Notes under the pieces: generated by a model
Databases searched by the model: none
What the model was told of the DNA's origin: nothing
Seen by the model: the letters and a program-made list of their open reading frames with translations, nothing else
Source of the DNA: Apilactobacillus bombintestini
GTDB lineage: Bacteria > Bacillota > Bacilli > Lactobacillales > Lactobacillaceae
Length of the DNA stretch: 64,000 nucleotides
NCBI RefSeq assembly: GCF_003627035.1
Contig: NZ_CP032626.1
Location: 372,001 to 436,000 of the forward strand
Direction of reading: 5' to 3'
Shown: positions 8,118 through 18,373 of the stretch, one piece after another
Layout: the number at the start of each line of letters is the position of its first letter
Numbering within the stretch: the stretch's first letter is position 1
Made by a program: the position numbers and the translations under genes

Positions 8118-9137
8118 ATGGCAGATAAAGCAAAAGAATTACCAAAAGATGCCTTTGAACCATTGTCAGATGGTGCACATTTAGACAATGAAAAAATTGC
8201 CGCACCATCATTAACCTTCCTAAAGGATTCATGGCGTCGATTAAAGAAAAACAAAGCTGCAATGATTTCATTATTTATTTTGATTTTCTTATTTGTAGTT
8301 GCTTTCGGATCAGCATTAATTCCATCCGTTAGAAATATTTCTACTCATCCTAGTTTAAATAACTTACCACCACGTATTCCTGGAATTGATATTCCTGGAT
8401 TCAACGGTACTTTGGTACAAGGTGGTGCTAGAGTAAATGCTTATACCGGTGGTGCTGCTAACCATTACTTCTGGTTAGGTAGTGATTACCTTGGCCGTGA
8501 TTTATTAGCTAGAACTTTATATGGTACTAGAATTTCATTGATTATCGCGGTGGTTGCTACTTTCTTCGATTTAACTATCGGGGTAGCATACGGAATCATC
8601 TCCGGATGGTTAGGTGGAAAGATTGATACCTTCATGCAACGTGTAATTGAAATCTTACTTTCCATTCCTAACTTGGTTGTTATGATTTTACTTCTATTAA
8701 TTTTGAAACCAGGTATTCCAGCTATCATTATCGCTATTGCTTTAACTAGTTGGATTAACATGGCACGTTTAGTTCGTGCACAAACACTGGAATTAAAGAA
8801 CCAAGAATTTGTTTTGGCTGCTCGTGCATTAGGTGAAAGTTCATGGAAGATTGCATTTAAACACTTACTTCCAAACTTAACTAGTGTAATTATCATTAAT
8901 ACAATGTTTACTATTCCAAGTGCTATCTTCTTCGAAGCATTCCTATCATTTATCGGAATTGGGGTTCCTGCTCCAGCCGCTTCATTAGGTACCTTAATTA
9001 GTAATGGTCAAAAATCATTCCAATTCTTACCATATCAAATGTGGGTTCCAGCGGTAGTATTATCATTATTAATGATTGCATTTAATATCTTGGGTGATGG
9101 CTTACGTGATGCCTTCGATCCCAAATCAAGAGAGTAG
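8118..9137 (+). CDS. oppC: Oligopeptide ABC transporter permease OppC
   Basis: This 339-residue permease pairs with OppB. The N-terminal cytoplasmic segment with SWRRLKKNKAAMISLFILIFLF is typical of OppC, followed by an extracytoplasmic loop and a five-helix core with an EAA motif (EFVLAARALGESSWKIAFKH). The ATG at 8118 follows GCAGGAGGG, which lies in the 3' end of oppB. Upstream in-frame non-ATG codons at 8079 would overlap oppB and are not needed. It is tightly packed with oppB and oppD, consistent with one transcript. Confidence 0.95.
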   Translation: MADKAKELPKDAFEPLSDGAHLDNEKIAAPSLTFLKDSWRRLKKNKAAMISLFILIFLFVVAFGSALIPSVRNISTHPSLNNLPPRIPGIDIPGFNGTLVQGGARVNAYTGGAANHYFWLGSDYLGRDLLARTLYGTRISLIIAVVATFFDLTIGVAYGIISGWLGGKIDTFMQRVIEILLSIPNLVVMILLLLILKPGIPAIIIAIALTSWINMARLVRAQTLELKNQEFVLAARALGESSWKIAFKHLLPNLTSVIIINTMFTIPSAIFFEAFLSFIGIGVPAPAASLGTLISNGQKSFQFLPYQMWVPAVVLSLLMIAFNILGDGLRDAFDPKSRE

Positions 9138-9147
9138 GTGACATAGA

Positions 9148-10200
9148 ATGGAAAACGAAAAAGATATCTTAGAAGTCAGAAATTTATCTATTAATTTCAA
9201 AACTTATGCAGGTACTGTTCAAGCCATTCGTGACATTAGTTTTGATTTAAGAAAAGGTGAAACCCTAGCTATTGTAGGTGAATCCGGTTCTGGTAAATCA
9301 GTAACTACTCGAAGCATAATGGGATTGAATGCACCTAATGCCGACATTGTTAGTGGTTCCATTAACTTTAAAGGCGAAGACATTTTAAAGAAGAGTGAAA
9401 AACAACTAAGCAAACTTCGTGGTAAAAGTATTGCTGAAATCTTCCAAGATCCTATGACTTCATTGGATCCTACTATGAAGATTGGCCGTCAAGTGGCTGA
9501 ACCATTAATGATTCACCAAGGCTTAAGTCATGCTAAAGCTATGGAAAAGGCCTTAGAAATGTTAAAACTAGTAGGTATTACTAATGCGGAAGAACGTATC
9601 AATGACTATCCTTACCAATTCTCTGGTGGGATGCGTCAAAGAATCGTTATTGCGATTGCTTTAGTTAACTACCCAGAAATCTTAATTGCTGATGAACCAA
9701 CAACTGCGCTAGATGTTACCATCCAAGCTAAGATTTTACGTTTAATGAAAGAATTACAAACTAAAATTAACACATCCATTATCTTCATTACCCACGATTT
9801 AGGGGTAGTTGCAGGTATGGCTGATCGAGTTGCCGTTATGTATGCAGGTAAAATTGTTGAATACGGTACTGTTGATGAAATTTTCTACAATCCAAAACAC
9901 CCATACACTTGGGGTCTATTGAGTTCTATGCCAACTATGGATACCGATGAAGATGTATTACCATCTATTCCAGGTACTCCTCCAGATTTATTAGAACCAC
10001 CAGTAGGGGATGCGTTTGCTGCTAGAAATAAGTATGCATTAAAGATTGATACTATCAAGCAACCACCATTCTTTAAAGTTTCTGACACTCACTATGCAGC
10101 TACATGGTTACTAGACCCACGTGCGCCTAAAGTAACTCCACCAGCTAACATTGTTAGACGTCAAGAACACTACAAAGCAAAATTAGGAAATAAAGGATAG
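9148..10200 (+). CDS. oppD: Oligopeptide ABC transporter ATP-binding protein OppD
   Basis: This 350-residue cytoplasmic ATPase drives peptide import with OppF. Walker A is GESGSGKS (44-51), the ABC signature SGGMR starts at about 159, Walker B is ILIADEP (about 178-184) and the switch His lies in FITHDLG. The C-terminal oligopeptide/dipeptide domain with HPYTWGLLSSMP is present. That region normally carries the Cys ligands of a 4Fe-4S cluster in many OppD proteins; I see no Cys cluster here. It lies 10 bases after oppC and 11 before oppF. Confidence 0.96.
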   Translation: MENEKDILEVRNLSINFKTYAGTVQAIRDISFDLRKGETLAIVGESGSGKSVTTRSIMGLNAPNADIVSGSINFKGEDILKKSEKQLSKLRGKSIAEIFQDPMTSLDPTMKIGRQVAEPLMIHQGLSHAKAMEKALEMLKLVGITNAEERINDYPYQFSGGMRQRIVIAIALVNYPEILIADEPTTALDVTIQAKILRLMKELQTKINTSIIFITHDLGVVAGMADRVAVMYAGKIVEYGTVDEIFYNPKHPYTWGLLSSMPTMDTDEDVLPSIPGTPPDLLEPPVGDAFAARNKYALKIDTIKQPPFFKVSDTHYAATWLLDPRAPKVTPPANIVRRQEHYKAKLGNKG

Positions 10201-10211
10201 GTGGTGACAGT

Positions 10212-11156
10212 ATGTTAGAAAAAGATGCACCCAAAATTTTGGAAGTTGAAAACTTAAAACAATATTTCAATGTGGGAAGAAAAGATGAAGTAAAAGCTGT
10301 AGATGACATTTCATTTACTGTTTACAAAGGTGAAACTTTTGGTCTAGTAGGTGAATCCGGTTCTGGTAAAACTACTACCGGTCGTGCTATTAGTCATTTG
10401 TACGAACCAACTAGCGGAAAGATTATCTTTGATGGAAAAGACGTTTCTAAGTTAAAGAACCGTAAGGAAGAAAAGCAATTCCGTAGTGATATTCAAACTA
10501 TCTTCCAAGATCCATATGCTTCATTAAACCCTAGAATGAAAGTTAAGGATATTATTGCTGAAGGAATCGATATTAACCATTTGGCTAAAAACGATGCAGA
10601 TCGTAACCGCCAAGTAGAAGATTTATTGGAAACTGTTGGTTTAAACAAAGAACATGCTAACCGTTATCCACATGAATTCTCTGGTGGTCAACGTCAAAGA
10701 ATTGGTATTGCTCGTGCTTTAGCTGTAAAGCCTAAATTCATCATCGCTGATGAACCTATTTCAGCCTTAGATGTTTCTATTCAAGCACAAGTAGTTAACT
10801 TATTAAAAGACTTACAAAAGAAGCGTAAGTTAACTTACTTATTTATTGCCCATGATTTATCTATGGTTAAATACATTAGTGATCGTATTGGAGTTATGCA
10901 TTATGGACGTATGCTAGAAATCGCTGATGCCGATGAATTATACAAACATCCATTACATGACTACACTAGAAGTTTACTTTCTGCCGTTCCAGTACCTGAT
11001 CCTGAATTTGAACGTAGTCGTCAAATTGTCGATTATGATCCAAGTATCGAAGGTGACGACAAGGAACGTAAGTTAGTCGAAATTGCACCTAACCATTATG
11101 TACGTGCTGCCGACGACGAAATTGAAATGTACAAAGAACGCTTAAACGAAAAATAA
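10212..11156 (+). CDS. oppF: Oligopeptide ABC transporter ATP-binding protein OppF
   Basis: The second ATPase of the Opp transporter, 314 residues. Walker A is GESGSGKT (47-54), the signature is SGGQR (157-161), Walker B is FIIADEP (176-182) and the His switch is FIAHDLS. The C-terminal HPLHDYTRSLLSAVPVPDP motif is typical of OppF/DppF. Its ATG follows GGTGGTGAC, 11 bases after the oppD stop. It is the last gene of oppBCDF and is followed by a strong terminator. Confidence 0.96.
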   Translation: MLEKDAPKILEVENLKQYFNVGRKDEVKAVDDISFTVYKGETFGLVGESGSGKTTTGRAISHLYEPTSGKIIFDGKDVSKLKNRKEEKQFRSDIQTIFQDPYASLNPRMKVKDIIAEGIDINHLAKNDADRNRQVEDLLETVGLNKEHANRYPHEFSGGQRQRIGIARALAVKPKFIIADEPISALDVSIQAQVVNLLKDLQKKRKLTYLFIAHDLSMVKYISDRIGVMHYGRMLEIADADELYKHPLHDYTRSLLSAVPVPDPEFERSRQIVDYDPSIEGDDKERKLVEIAPNHYVRAADDEIEMYKERLNEK

Positions 11157-11163
11157 GCTAAAA

Positions 11164-11197
11164 AATAACCGTTACTAAATGTAACGGTTATTTTTTG
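11164..11197 (+). terminator. Terminator of the opp operon
   Basis: A perfect 12-bp stem (AATAACCGTTAC with its complement) around a 5-base loop is followed by six T. The next gene runs in the opposite direction and the hairpin may serve both. Confidence 0.92.
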
Positions 11198-11216
11198 TTA
11201 TTTATTAAACTTATTA

Positions 11217-11879
11217 TTAAACATTTTCGCTAGTATTGTTGTAGTATTCTACGCGAATGTTACTACCATCATCGTTAGCAACTAACTTGGAAACACTACC
11301 ATTTTGAATAGGTTCTGAAACATCGATAGAATCATCAGCAAATTGATCTACTGCCCATCTAATAATAGTTCCATGTGCAGCGATTAAGATGTTTTCACCA
11401 TCGTTAGCTTTTTCAATAGCTTTTCTTAAGCCTGGAATGAAACGAGCTTTTAAATCTTCGTTATTTTCAGCATCGCCGTATGGATCACATTTGGCAATTA
11501 AGTCAGCAGTTCCGCCCATGCCTAGCTTATCAATCATTTTGGCGTAGGAATTTAATCCTTGAGGTCCACCAATTTGATGCCAAGCAGCTTCACTGTCGTT
11601 ACCTTCAAAGTAACCAAAGTTTTCTTCACGGAAAGCTTTATCTTTAATAGGTTCTTCAAGTGTTGAAGGATTTTGTTGTAAAACGTATTTACCAGTATCG
11701 AATGCACGTGGCATATCACTAGAATATGCATGGTCAAACTTAATGGAGCTTAAACGTTTTCCAGCATCCACCGCATCAGCAACTCCTTTGACCGTTAAAG
11801 GTGCGTTAGCAATTCCTTGAATGCGATCGTATTTGTTTAAATAAGTTTGTCCATGACGAACAAGATAAATATTAATCAT
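11217..11879 (-). CDS. Histidine phosphatase family protein (phosphoglycerate mutase-like)
   Basis: The 220-residue protein begins with the catalytic signature LVRHGQT (His9 becomes phosphorylated). It has the acid residue in FREENFGYFEG (around 84) and the second catalytic His in IAAHGT (around 169), so it looks active. Family members dephosphorylate small phosphoesters; the substrate here is unknown and true phosphoglycerate mutase activity should not be assumed. The ATG follows AGGAGG. It is a single-gene unit facing the opp operon. Confidence 0.88.
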   Translation of the reverse strand: MINIYLVRHGQTYLNKYDRIQGIANAPLTVKGVADAVDAGKRLSSIKFDHAYSSDMPRAFDTGKYVLQQNPSTLEEPIKDKAFREENFGYFEGNDSEAAWHQIGGPQGLNSYAKMIDKLGMGGTADLIAKCDPYGDAENNEDLKARFIPGLRKAIEKANDGENILIAAHGTIIRWAVDQFADDSIDVSEPIQNGSVSKLVANDDGSNIRVEYYNNTSENV

Positions 11880-12022
11880 AAAAATCCTCCTGACCTTATG
11901 TGTTATTTACCACTATTCTATCATAGATGTTATGATGAATGAAAATATATGTTGTGCTTTCCTTTGACCTAGTTATGTGCTAAAATTGGTTACTAAATTT
12001 TTATGATTGGAGCTATGCTCAT

Positions 12023-14323
12023 ATGTCTGATTCAATTAAACAAAAAGAACAAAAACATTTAAATGACGTCTTAGCTAAAGTTAAGTTTGCAAAAAACGAA
12101 GCTATCCAAAAAATTAATCGCGCTGAAAAAGATGAAGATGACATTAACAAGAACTTCTATAATGATGTCCGCTTAAAAACCAGTACTTATTCAGGGATGA
12201 TGGAAACTTCTGTTTCTATTCGTCAACAACAACAAATGTTGGAAGAAAGAGAAAACAGTTGGAAACATGCTACCCATGAATACGATAAATTATCTAAGAT
12301 GGAAAAACGTCCATACTTCGCACGTTTGGATTTTGAAGAAGAAGGCGAAGATAAACCTGAAACTATCTATATTGGATTAGGTTCCTTTACTGATCGTCCT
12401 GATCATTATTTGATTTACGATTGGCGTGCACCTATTTCTAGTATTTACTACGATAGTAAAATCGGTAAGTTAACCTATAAAACTCCAATGGGTGAACAAA
12501 CTGTAAACGTTACTTTGAAGCGTCAATTCCAAATTAAAGATGGTAAAATTGATACCATTTTTGATACTGATCAAGTAGTTGGAGACCAAATGTTATTGGA
12601 TAACTTAAATGGTAAATCCAATACTAAGATGAAGAGTATCGTTACTACTATTCAGGCAGAACAAAATAAGATTATTAGAGATACTAAGTCTGACTTATTA
12701 TTCGTACAAGGAGCTGCCGGTTCAGGTAAGACTGCAGCGGTATTACAAAGAGTGGCATTCTTACTTTACCAATACCGTGGTCGTTTAAGCTCTGGCCAAG
12801 TTATTTTATTCTCACCTAACCAATTGTTTAATGATTACATTAATCAAGTATTGCCTGAATTAGGTGAACAAAACATGGTACAAATGACTTATTACCAATA
12901 CAGTAGTTTACGTGTACCTAAGTTTAAGGTAGAAACCTTATCCGAACGTTTTGAAGAAGATAATTCAGACGATGCTAAACTTAAAAAGATTAATCAATTG
13001 AAGAATAGTTTAGACTTCTTTAAGGGTGAAACAGCCTACACTAATCACTTAAATACTGAAGATATGAAATTCAAGAACTTGAAGTTCCAAGGAGATATCT
13101 TCATTTCCAAAGAAAAGATTAGCGAAATCTACTACAGCTTCAACGAAAACTATAATTTAAGAAACCGTTTAGATGCTACTAAGGAACGTTTAATTAAGAT
13201 GTTAAACCGTCGTGTTAAATCTGAAATGAAGAAACCTTGGGTAGAACAAGCGGTACAAGATTTAAGTAGAGAACAAATTCAAGCGGTACAAAGAAGTCAT
13301 CCTGATGAATTTGAAAACGCTGACCGTGAATTTGAATTCTTAGCTAGACACATCGTAATTGGTGCCCTTAGAAGAATTAGAAAACAAATTGTACATGCTC
13401 GTTTCTTAGGTATTAACAATCAATTCGTTAACTTCTTAAGAAATGTTCCTAACTTAATCAACTTAGACAAGTTTGATTTAACCAAAGATGAATGGAATGA
13501 ATCAGTAGACGAATCCATTGCTAGAATGAAGAATGGCCATGTATCTATGGCAGATGTTTCCGCATACTTATATCTATTTGATCGTATTTCAGGTAAACGT
13601 CCAAAGACAGATATTAAGTACCTATTCATTGATGAAGTACAAGATTACACTGCTTTCCAAATGGCATTCTTGAAGTTCACTTTCCCACGTGCTCGTTTCA
13701 CATTATTAGGGGACTTAAACCAAGCTATCTTTACTCATGAAAACAGTCATTCTCTACTACAAGAATTATCTACTATGTTTGATCCTGAAAAGACCAATGT
13801 AGTTCAATTAACTAAATCATATCGTTCAACTGAACAAATTACTGACTTTACTAAATACATTCTTACTGAAGGTAGTCAAATTGAATCCTTTGCTCGTGAA
13901 GGGGACAAACCAGTAGTTAATGTAGTAAATAATCATGATGAGGCTATTGATAAGTTAGTAGAACGTATCGATGCAGATAAACAAAAACATGATACTACCG
14001 CTATTGTGGTAAAGAATTTAGCAGAAGCTAAAACACTATCTAAACAATTAGACGATAAAAACGTCAAAAATACCCTTATTCAAACCGAAAACCAACGTCT
14101 AGTCACTGGTACCTTAGTTATCCCTGCATACTTAGCTAAGGGGCTAGAATTTGATTCTGTGGTTATGTTTAATGGGGACGAAGAACATTTTGGTGATGAA
14201 GCTGATCGTCAATTGGTTTACACCATCTGTACTCGTGCAATGCATGAATTAACTATTATTGCTAAAAAACAATTATCACACTTGTTTGATGCGGTACCTG
14301 ACAACTTGTATGATTTACAATAA
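12023..14323 (+). CDS. helD: RNA polymerase recycling motor HelD
   Basis: HelD is a UvrD/Rep-like ATPase that removes RNA polymerase from DNA or RNA after stalled or finished transcription. The 766-residue protein has an N-terminal basic coiled-coil arm (about 1-90) that enters the secondary channel, then Walker A GAAGSGKT (230-237). Later helicase motifs are FIDEVQD and LGDLNQAIF (motifs II and III region) and YRSTEQI (motif IV). The C-terminal part has GLEFDSVVMFNG. The length fits the Firmicutes class. It is a single-gene unit with its own terminator. The ATG follows TTGGAGC. Confidence 0.93.
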   Translation: MSDSIKQKEQKHLNDVLAKVKFAKNEAIQKINRAEKDEDDINKNFYNDVRLKTSTYSGMMETSVSIRQQQQMLEERENSWKHATHEYDKLSKMEKRPYFARLDFEEEGEDKPETIYIGLGSFTDRPDHYLIYDWRAPISSIYYDSKIGKLTYKTPMGEQTVNVTLKRQFQIKDGKIDTIFDTDQVVGDQMLLDNLNGKSNTKMKSIVTTIQAEQNKIIRDTKSDLLFVQGAAGSGKTAAVLQRVAFLLYQYRGRLSSGQVILFSPNQLFNDYINQVLPELGEQNMVQMTYYQYSSLRVPKFKVETLSERFEEDNSDDAKLKKINQLKNSLDFFKGETAYTNHLNTEDMKFKNLKFQGDIFISKEKISEIYYSFNENYNLRNRLDATKERLIKMLNRRVKSEMKKPWVEQAVQDLSREQIQAVQRSHPDEFENADREFEFLARHIVIGALRRIRKQIVHARFLGINNQFVNFLRNVPNLINLDKFDLTKDEWNESVDESIARMKNGHVSMADVSAYLYLFDRISGKRPKTDIKYLFIDEVQDYTAFQMAFLKFTFPRARFTLLGDLNQAIFTHENSHSLLQELSTMFDPEKTNVVQLTKSYRSTEQITDFTKYILTEGSQIESFAREGDKPVVNVVNNHDEAIDKLVERIDADKQKHDTTAIVVKNLAEAKTLSKQLDDKNVKNTLIQTENQRLVTGTLVIPAYLAKGLEFDSVVMFNGDEEHFGDEADRQLVYTICTRAMHELTIIAKKQLSHLFDAVPDNLYDLQ

Positions 14324-14362
14324 AGCAGATTCGTAACAAAGCAGTTAAGCAATTAATATAGA

Positions 14363-14406
14363 ATAAAGGTCTGATTTCCAAAATGATTGGGAATCAGGCC
14401 TTTTCT
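14363..14406 (+). terminator. Terminator after helD
   Basis: AAAGGTCTGATTTCC pairs with GGGAATCAGGCCTTTT around a short loop, followed by T residues. Confidence 0.88.
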
Positions 14407-14555
14407 AGTGTTTTCAATGATTTAAGCAATTAAGAGAAGTTTATATTGTGTTAAATGATGCATAGCATCTGGTAGTGATAGACACTTTTTGTATTATCGT
14501 TAAATAAACAGTGTTATCATTAAACTACTAATTTTTAACGAACGGAGGCGTAATA

Positions 14556-15479
14556 TTGACTGATCCAATCAATTACTACGCATTTAAAAAAGAAGAATGG
14601 AAAAGCTTTTATCAACTACAATCTATTCCATTAACTAAGGAAAGTTTAAGACAAATTAAGGCTTTCAATGATGAAATTTCCTTGCAAGATGTACGGGATG
14701 TATATATTCCTATGGTGCATTTGTTGGATTTATGTAATCAAAATTTTGATGCTTGGCAAAAGACTAAAACTGAATTTTTATCTAAGAAGCCTCGTAAAGT
14801 ACCTTTTATTATCGGAATTTCCGGAAGTGTGGCAGTAGGTAAATCCACTACAGCACGTTTGTTGGAAGTATTATTAACACATTATTTTCCTGATAAAAAG
14901 ATTCAATTAATTACTACCGATGGTTTCTTATATAACTCAGCGGAACTAAACCGTCGCCATATTATGGACCGTAAAGGTTTTCCCGAAAGTTACGACATGA
15001 AGTCATTAATCCATTTTCTAAATGAAGTTAAATCAGGAAAAAGAAATGTTAAAGCACCTATTTATTCTCATGATGCTTATGATATTATTCCGGATAAATT
15101 CGATATTGTTGATCAACCCGATGTATTAATTATTGAAGGTATTAACACTTTACAACTACCAAGTAATCAACAAATTTATGTAAGTGATTTTACTGATTTT
15201 TCTATTTATATTGATGCAGAAGATGATTTAATCGAACAATGGTACATTGAACGTTTCAAGAGTTTAATGGATACTGCTTTTCAAAATCCTTCTAACTACT
15301 ATTACAAGATTGCGCATACCGACCGTCAAAAGGCAATTGAGAATGCCCGCAATGTTTGGCAAGAAATTAATTTGCCTAATTTAAAGGAAAATATTAAGCC
15401 CACTAAAACTAGGGCTGATTTAATTGTGCACAAGACTCACAATCACCGTATCGATAAAATTTTACTTAGAAAGTACTAG
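14556..15479 (+). CDS. coaA: Type I pantothenate kinase
   Basis: CoaA phosphorylates pantothenate in the first step of coenzyme A synthesis. The 307-residue protein is family length, with P-loop GISGSVAVGKST (about 87-98) and the downstream ITTDGFLY motif. The RKGFPESYD and YSHDAYDI stretches are typical of prokaryotic PanK-I. The start is TTG at 14556 after CGGAGGCG; no ATG is available near it. It sits upstream of guaA but with a separate promoter before guaA. Confidence 0.96.
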   Translation: MTDPINYYAFKKEEWKSFYQLQSIPLTKESLRQIKAFNDEISLQDVRDVYIPMVHLLDLCNQNFDAWQKTKTEFLSKKPRKVPFIIGISGSVAVGKSTTARLLEVLLTHYFPDKKIQLITTDGFLYNSAELNRRHIMDRKGFPESYDMKSLIHFLNEVKSGKRNVKAPIYSHDAYDIIPDKFDIVDQPDVLIIEGINTLQLPSNQQIYVSDFTDFSIYIDAEDDLIEQWYIERFKSLMDTAFQNPSNYYYKIAHTDRQKAIENARNVWQEINLPNLKENIKPTKTRADLIVHKTHNHRIDKILLRKY

Positions 15480-15486
15480 ATTTAAT

Positions 15487-15515
15487 TTGACGCCAAGCGA
15501 TTTTCTATGTATGAT
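15487..15515 (+). promoter_or_regulatory. guaA promoter
   Basis: TTGACG (15487-15492) and TATGAT (15510-15515) are separated by exactly 17 bases, with the guaA ribosome binding site 17 bases downstream. The short leader leaves no room for a purine riboswitch. Confidence 0.75.
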
Positions 15516-15547
15516 AAGTACAATTTATAGATAGGAGAGTGAAAGCC

Positions 15548-17104
15548 TTGGCTGAAATGGATTTGTCATCATTTGATAAAATCTTGGTTTTAGATTTTGG
15601 TAGTCAATACAACCAATTAATCACCCGTCGTATCCGTGATTTTGGCGTATACTCTGAACTAAAAGCTCATGATATGTCAATTGATGAAATAAAAGCTTTT
15701 AATCCTAAAGGGATTATATTCTCTGGTGGACCTAACAGTGTTTATGCCGACGACGCACTAACGGTCGATCCTAAGATTTTTGAATTAAACATTCCTATTT
15801 TAGGAATTTGTTATGGTATGCAACTAATGGCATACAATTTAGGTGGAGGAGAAGTTGATGGTCAAGATCATGGTCAATACGGTCATGCTGACATCGACAT
15901 TACTTCTGATAAGGCAGATCTTTTCCAAAATCTACCTAAGGAAGAACCAGTTTGGATGAGTCATGGGGACTTAGTAAGAAAAGTTCCTAATGGTTTTGAA
16001 AATGTGGCAAAGGCAGAAGGTTGCCCAATTACTGCAATGCAAGATACCGCTAGAAAGTTCTATGGAATCCAATTCCACGCGGAAGTTAGAAATACCAAAT
16101 ATGGTAATGATATCCTAAAGAACTTCGTGTTTAACGTTTGTGGCGCAGAAGCTAACTGGTCAATGAATGATTTCATTGATATGAAAATCAAACATATCAG
16201 AGAAGAAGTCGGCGATAAAAAGGTAATCCTAGGATTATCTGGTGGGGTAGATTCCAGTGTTACTGGTGTTTTACTACACAAAGCAATTGGTGACCAATTA
16301 ACTTGTATCTTTGTTGATCACGGATTACTTCGTAAAAACGAAGTTAAAGAAGTTATGGACAGTTTACAAGGTAAATTTGGTCTAAACATTATTCAAGTAG
16401 ATGCTAGCGAATTATTCTTGAACAAACTTAAGGGTGTAACTGATCCCGAAAAGAAGAGAAAAATTATCGGTAAAGAATTTATCGAAGTTTTCAATCAAGA
16501 AGCTGCTAAGCTAAAAGATGTTGATTTCTTAGCACAAGGTACTTTGTACACTGACGTTATCGAAAGTGGTACTAACACTGCCGAAACTATTAAGTCACAT
16601 CACAACGTAGGTGGACTTCCAGAAGACCTACAATTTAAACTAATTGAACCTGTTCGTTCTTTATTTAAGGATGAAACAAGACACTTGGGTGAAGAATTAG
16701 GTATGCCAGCTAACTTAGTATGGCGTCAACCATTCCCAGGTCCTGGTTTAGGTATTCGTGTAATTGGTGAAGTTACTAAAGACAAGTTAAAGATTGTTAG
16801 AGATAGTGACTACATCTTACGTCGTGAAATTGCTAAAGCAGGTCTAGATAAAGACATTTGGCAATACTTCACTATCCTTCCTGGATTCAAGAGTGTGGGT
16901 GTAATGGGTGATGGACGTACTTATGACTACACCATTGCCATTCGTGCCGTAAACTCAATTGATGGAATGACTGCTGATTTTGCAAAAATCCCATGGGATG
17001 TTTTATCTGAAATTTCTACTAAAATCACAAATGAAGTCGATGGAGTTAACCGAGTAGTATATGATATTACCAGTAAGCCACCTTCGACAATTGAATGGGA
17101 ATAA
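15548..17104 (+). CDS. guaA: GMP synthase (glutamine-hydrolysing)
   Basis: GuaA converts XMP to GMP with glutamine and ATP. The N-terminal class I glutamine amidotransferase has the nucleophile Cys in GICYGMQL and the His/Glu pair in FHAEV. The ATP pyrophosphatase domain has the P-loop [10 protein letters not shown], and the C-terminal dimerisation domain ends with [10 protein letters not shown] choose TTG at 15548 (protein begins [18 protein letters not shown], 518 residues) because it lies 8 bases after TAGGAGAG and matches relatives. A GTG at 15539 overlaps the ribosome binding site. A strong terminator follows. Confidence 0.96.
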   Translation: MAEMDLSSFDKILVLDFGSQYNQLITRRIRDFGVYSELKAHDMSIDEIKAFNPKGIIFSGGPNSVYADDALTVDPKIFELNIPILGICYGMQLMAYNLGGGEVDGQDHGQYGHADIDITSDKADLFQNLPKEEPVWMSHGDLVRKVPNGFENVAKAEGCPITAMQDTARKFYGIQFHAEVRNTKYGNDILKNFVFNVCGAEANWSMNDFIDMKIKHIREEVGDKKVILGLSGGVDSSVTGVLLHKAIGDQLTCIFVDHGLLRKNEVKEVMDSLQGKFGLNIIQVDASELFLNKLKGVTDPEKKRKIIGKEFIEVFNQEAAKLKDVDFLAQGTLYTDVIESGTNTAETIKSHHNVGGLPEDLQFKLIEPVRSLFKDETRHLGEELGMPANLVWRQPFPGPGLGIRVIGEVTKDKLKIVRDSDYILRREIAKAGLDKDIWQYFTILPGFKSVGVMGDGRTYDYTIAIRAVNSIDGMTADFAKIPWDVLSEISTKITNEVDGVNRVVYDITSKPPSTIEWE

Positions 17105-17140
17105 ACACTAACTATATTTATTTTCATTCGATAAAAAAGA

Positions 17141-17173
17141 AAAAGCTGACATTTTATATTGTCAGCTTTTTTA
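17141..17173 (+). terminator. Terminator after guaA
   Basis: AAAGCTGACA (17142-17151) pairs with TGTCAGCTTT (17160-17169) and runs into T residues. Confidence 0.92.
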
Positions 17174-17217
17174 TTTTGATAAAATATAAGTATTTAAACG
17201 AGAGGAAGATATTGATT

Positions 17218-18318
17218 ATGATACGGAATATATGGCTAAATATCGTAAAAGATCGAGTTCTGCAAGTCGTATCGATAATTTGGTTAGCTTTATTATTTTT
17301 AAAGCCCATGAATATTGCTGATATTGATGTAAATACTATCGTTCTCTTATTTAATTTAATGTTAATCATTGCACTGATTAAGCGAGTGGGGATGCTAGAT
17401 TATATAAGTGAAGCCATCATAAAACGGGTCAAAACGACAAGGCAGGTAGTTATGTGGATGACGATGGTATCATTTATCAGTTCAATGCTAGTAACCAATG
17501 ATGTAGCAATTATTACATTGGTACCGTTGTATATCATGGTAGCTAAAAAGTATGAGTTGCCATTTATTTATCCGATAATATTGATTACTATTGCGGCTAA
17601 TTTAGGCAGTGCAGTTACTCCTATTGGTAATCCACAAAATGTCTTTTTAGTGGAATATTATAAAATATCTCTTAAACAATTTTTTGGACACTCTTTGTGG
17701 TTGTTGATATTGGGATTAATAACTATTACAGTGCTACTTATGTTTTGTAGTAATAAGGAAATTGACACTAGTGCAGTGAAAAATATAAGTATAAAAAATC
17801 GGTATCTGTTAATAGTTTCTGCCTTATTGATTTTAGTATTGTTAGCACAATTTTCGATTATATCTATATGGTTAGATTTATTAATTACACTTTTGCTAGT
17901 AGAAACTATTAATTATAAATGTATAGCAGATGTGGATTATTCATTGTTACTTTCCTTTGTGGGATTCTTTTTGATTGTAGGGATGATCAGTCGTTTTACG
18001 TGGATAGTAAATATGATTAATCATTTTACGGGCAATTCAATTGCTACTTATCTAACATCGATGGGCAGTAGTGAAGTAATTAGTAATGTACCTACTGCTG
18101 TTTTGATTTCTAAGTTTTCTGGTAATTTCTCTGCTATATATGCAGGAGTCTCCATTGGTGGTTTAGGAACTTTGGTAGCTTCACTAGCTAATTTATTAGC
18201 ATATAAACAAGTCAGTCTCAATTTACCCGAATATAGTAATAAATTTATTAAATACTTCCTCTTAATTAACGTAATTGTATTGGTATTATTATCTATGGTG
18301 AAAATATTCTTTATATAA
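17218..18318 (+). CDS. Ion transporter superfamily permease (ArsB/NhaD-like)
   Basis: This roughly 366-residue membrane protein has about ten hydrophobic segments. Two re-entrant-type motifs are typical of the ArsB/CitMHS/NhaD ion transporter superfamily: SSMLVTNDVAIITLVPL with IGNPQNVFL in the first half, and SSEVISNVPTAVLISKF in the second. The ion carried is unknown. ATG 17218 lies 9 bases after GAGAGGAAG; a TTG at 17212 is too close to the ribosome binding site. Its codons (many ATA, some CGG, few CTA) differ from neighbouring housekeeping genes, which may mean low expression or acquisition by transfer. Confidence 0.85.
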   Translation: MIRNIWLNIVKDRVLQVVSIIWLALLFLKPMNIADIDVNTIVLLFNLMLIIALIKRVGMLDYISEAIIKRVKTTRQVVMWMTMVSFISSMLVTNDVAIITLVPLYIMVAKKYELPFIYPIILITIAANLGSAVTPIGNPQNVFLVEYYKISLKQFFGHSLWLLILGLITITVLLMFCSNKEIDTSAVKNISIKNRYLLIVSALLILVLLAQFSIISIWLDLLITLLLVETINYKCIADVDYSLLLSFVGFFLIVGMISRFTWIVNMINHFTGNSIATYLTSMGSSEVISNVPTAVLISKFSGNFSAIYAGVSIGGLGTLVASLANLLAYKQVSLNLPEYSNKFIKYFLLINVIVLVLLSMVKIFFI

Positions 18319-18323
18319 AAAAC

Positions 18324-18359
18324 AAAAGCCTGGCAGCAAAAACTGTCAGACTTTTTATT
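18324..18359 (+). terminator. Terminator after the anion permease
   Basis: AAAAGCCTGGCAG pairs with CTGTCAGACTTTTT with one mismatch, followed by T residues. Confidence 0.8.
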
Positions 18360-18373
18360 ATAAAAATGTAATT

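Noticed and set aside
12023-14323. UvrD-type helicase of a defence system
   Set aside because: The basic N-terminal arm, length and motif order fit HelD, and no nuclease or other defence gene is nearby.
15480-15547. Guanine riboswitch before guaA
   Set aside because: The leader from the promoter to the start is too short to hold the aptamer and lacks its conserved core.
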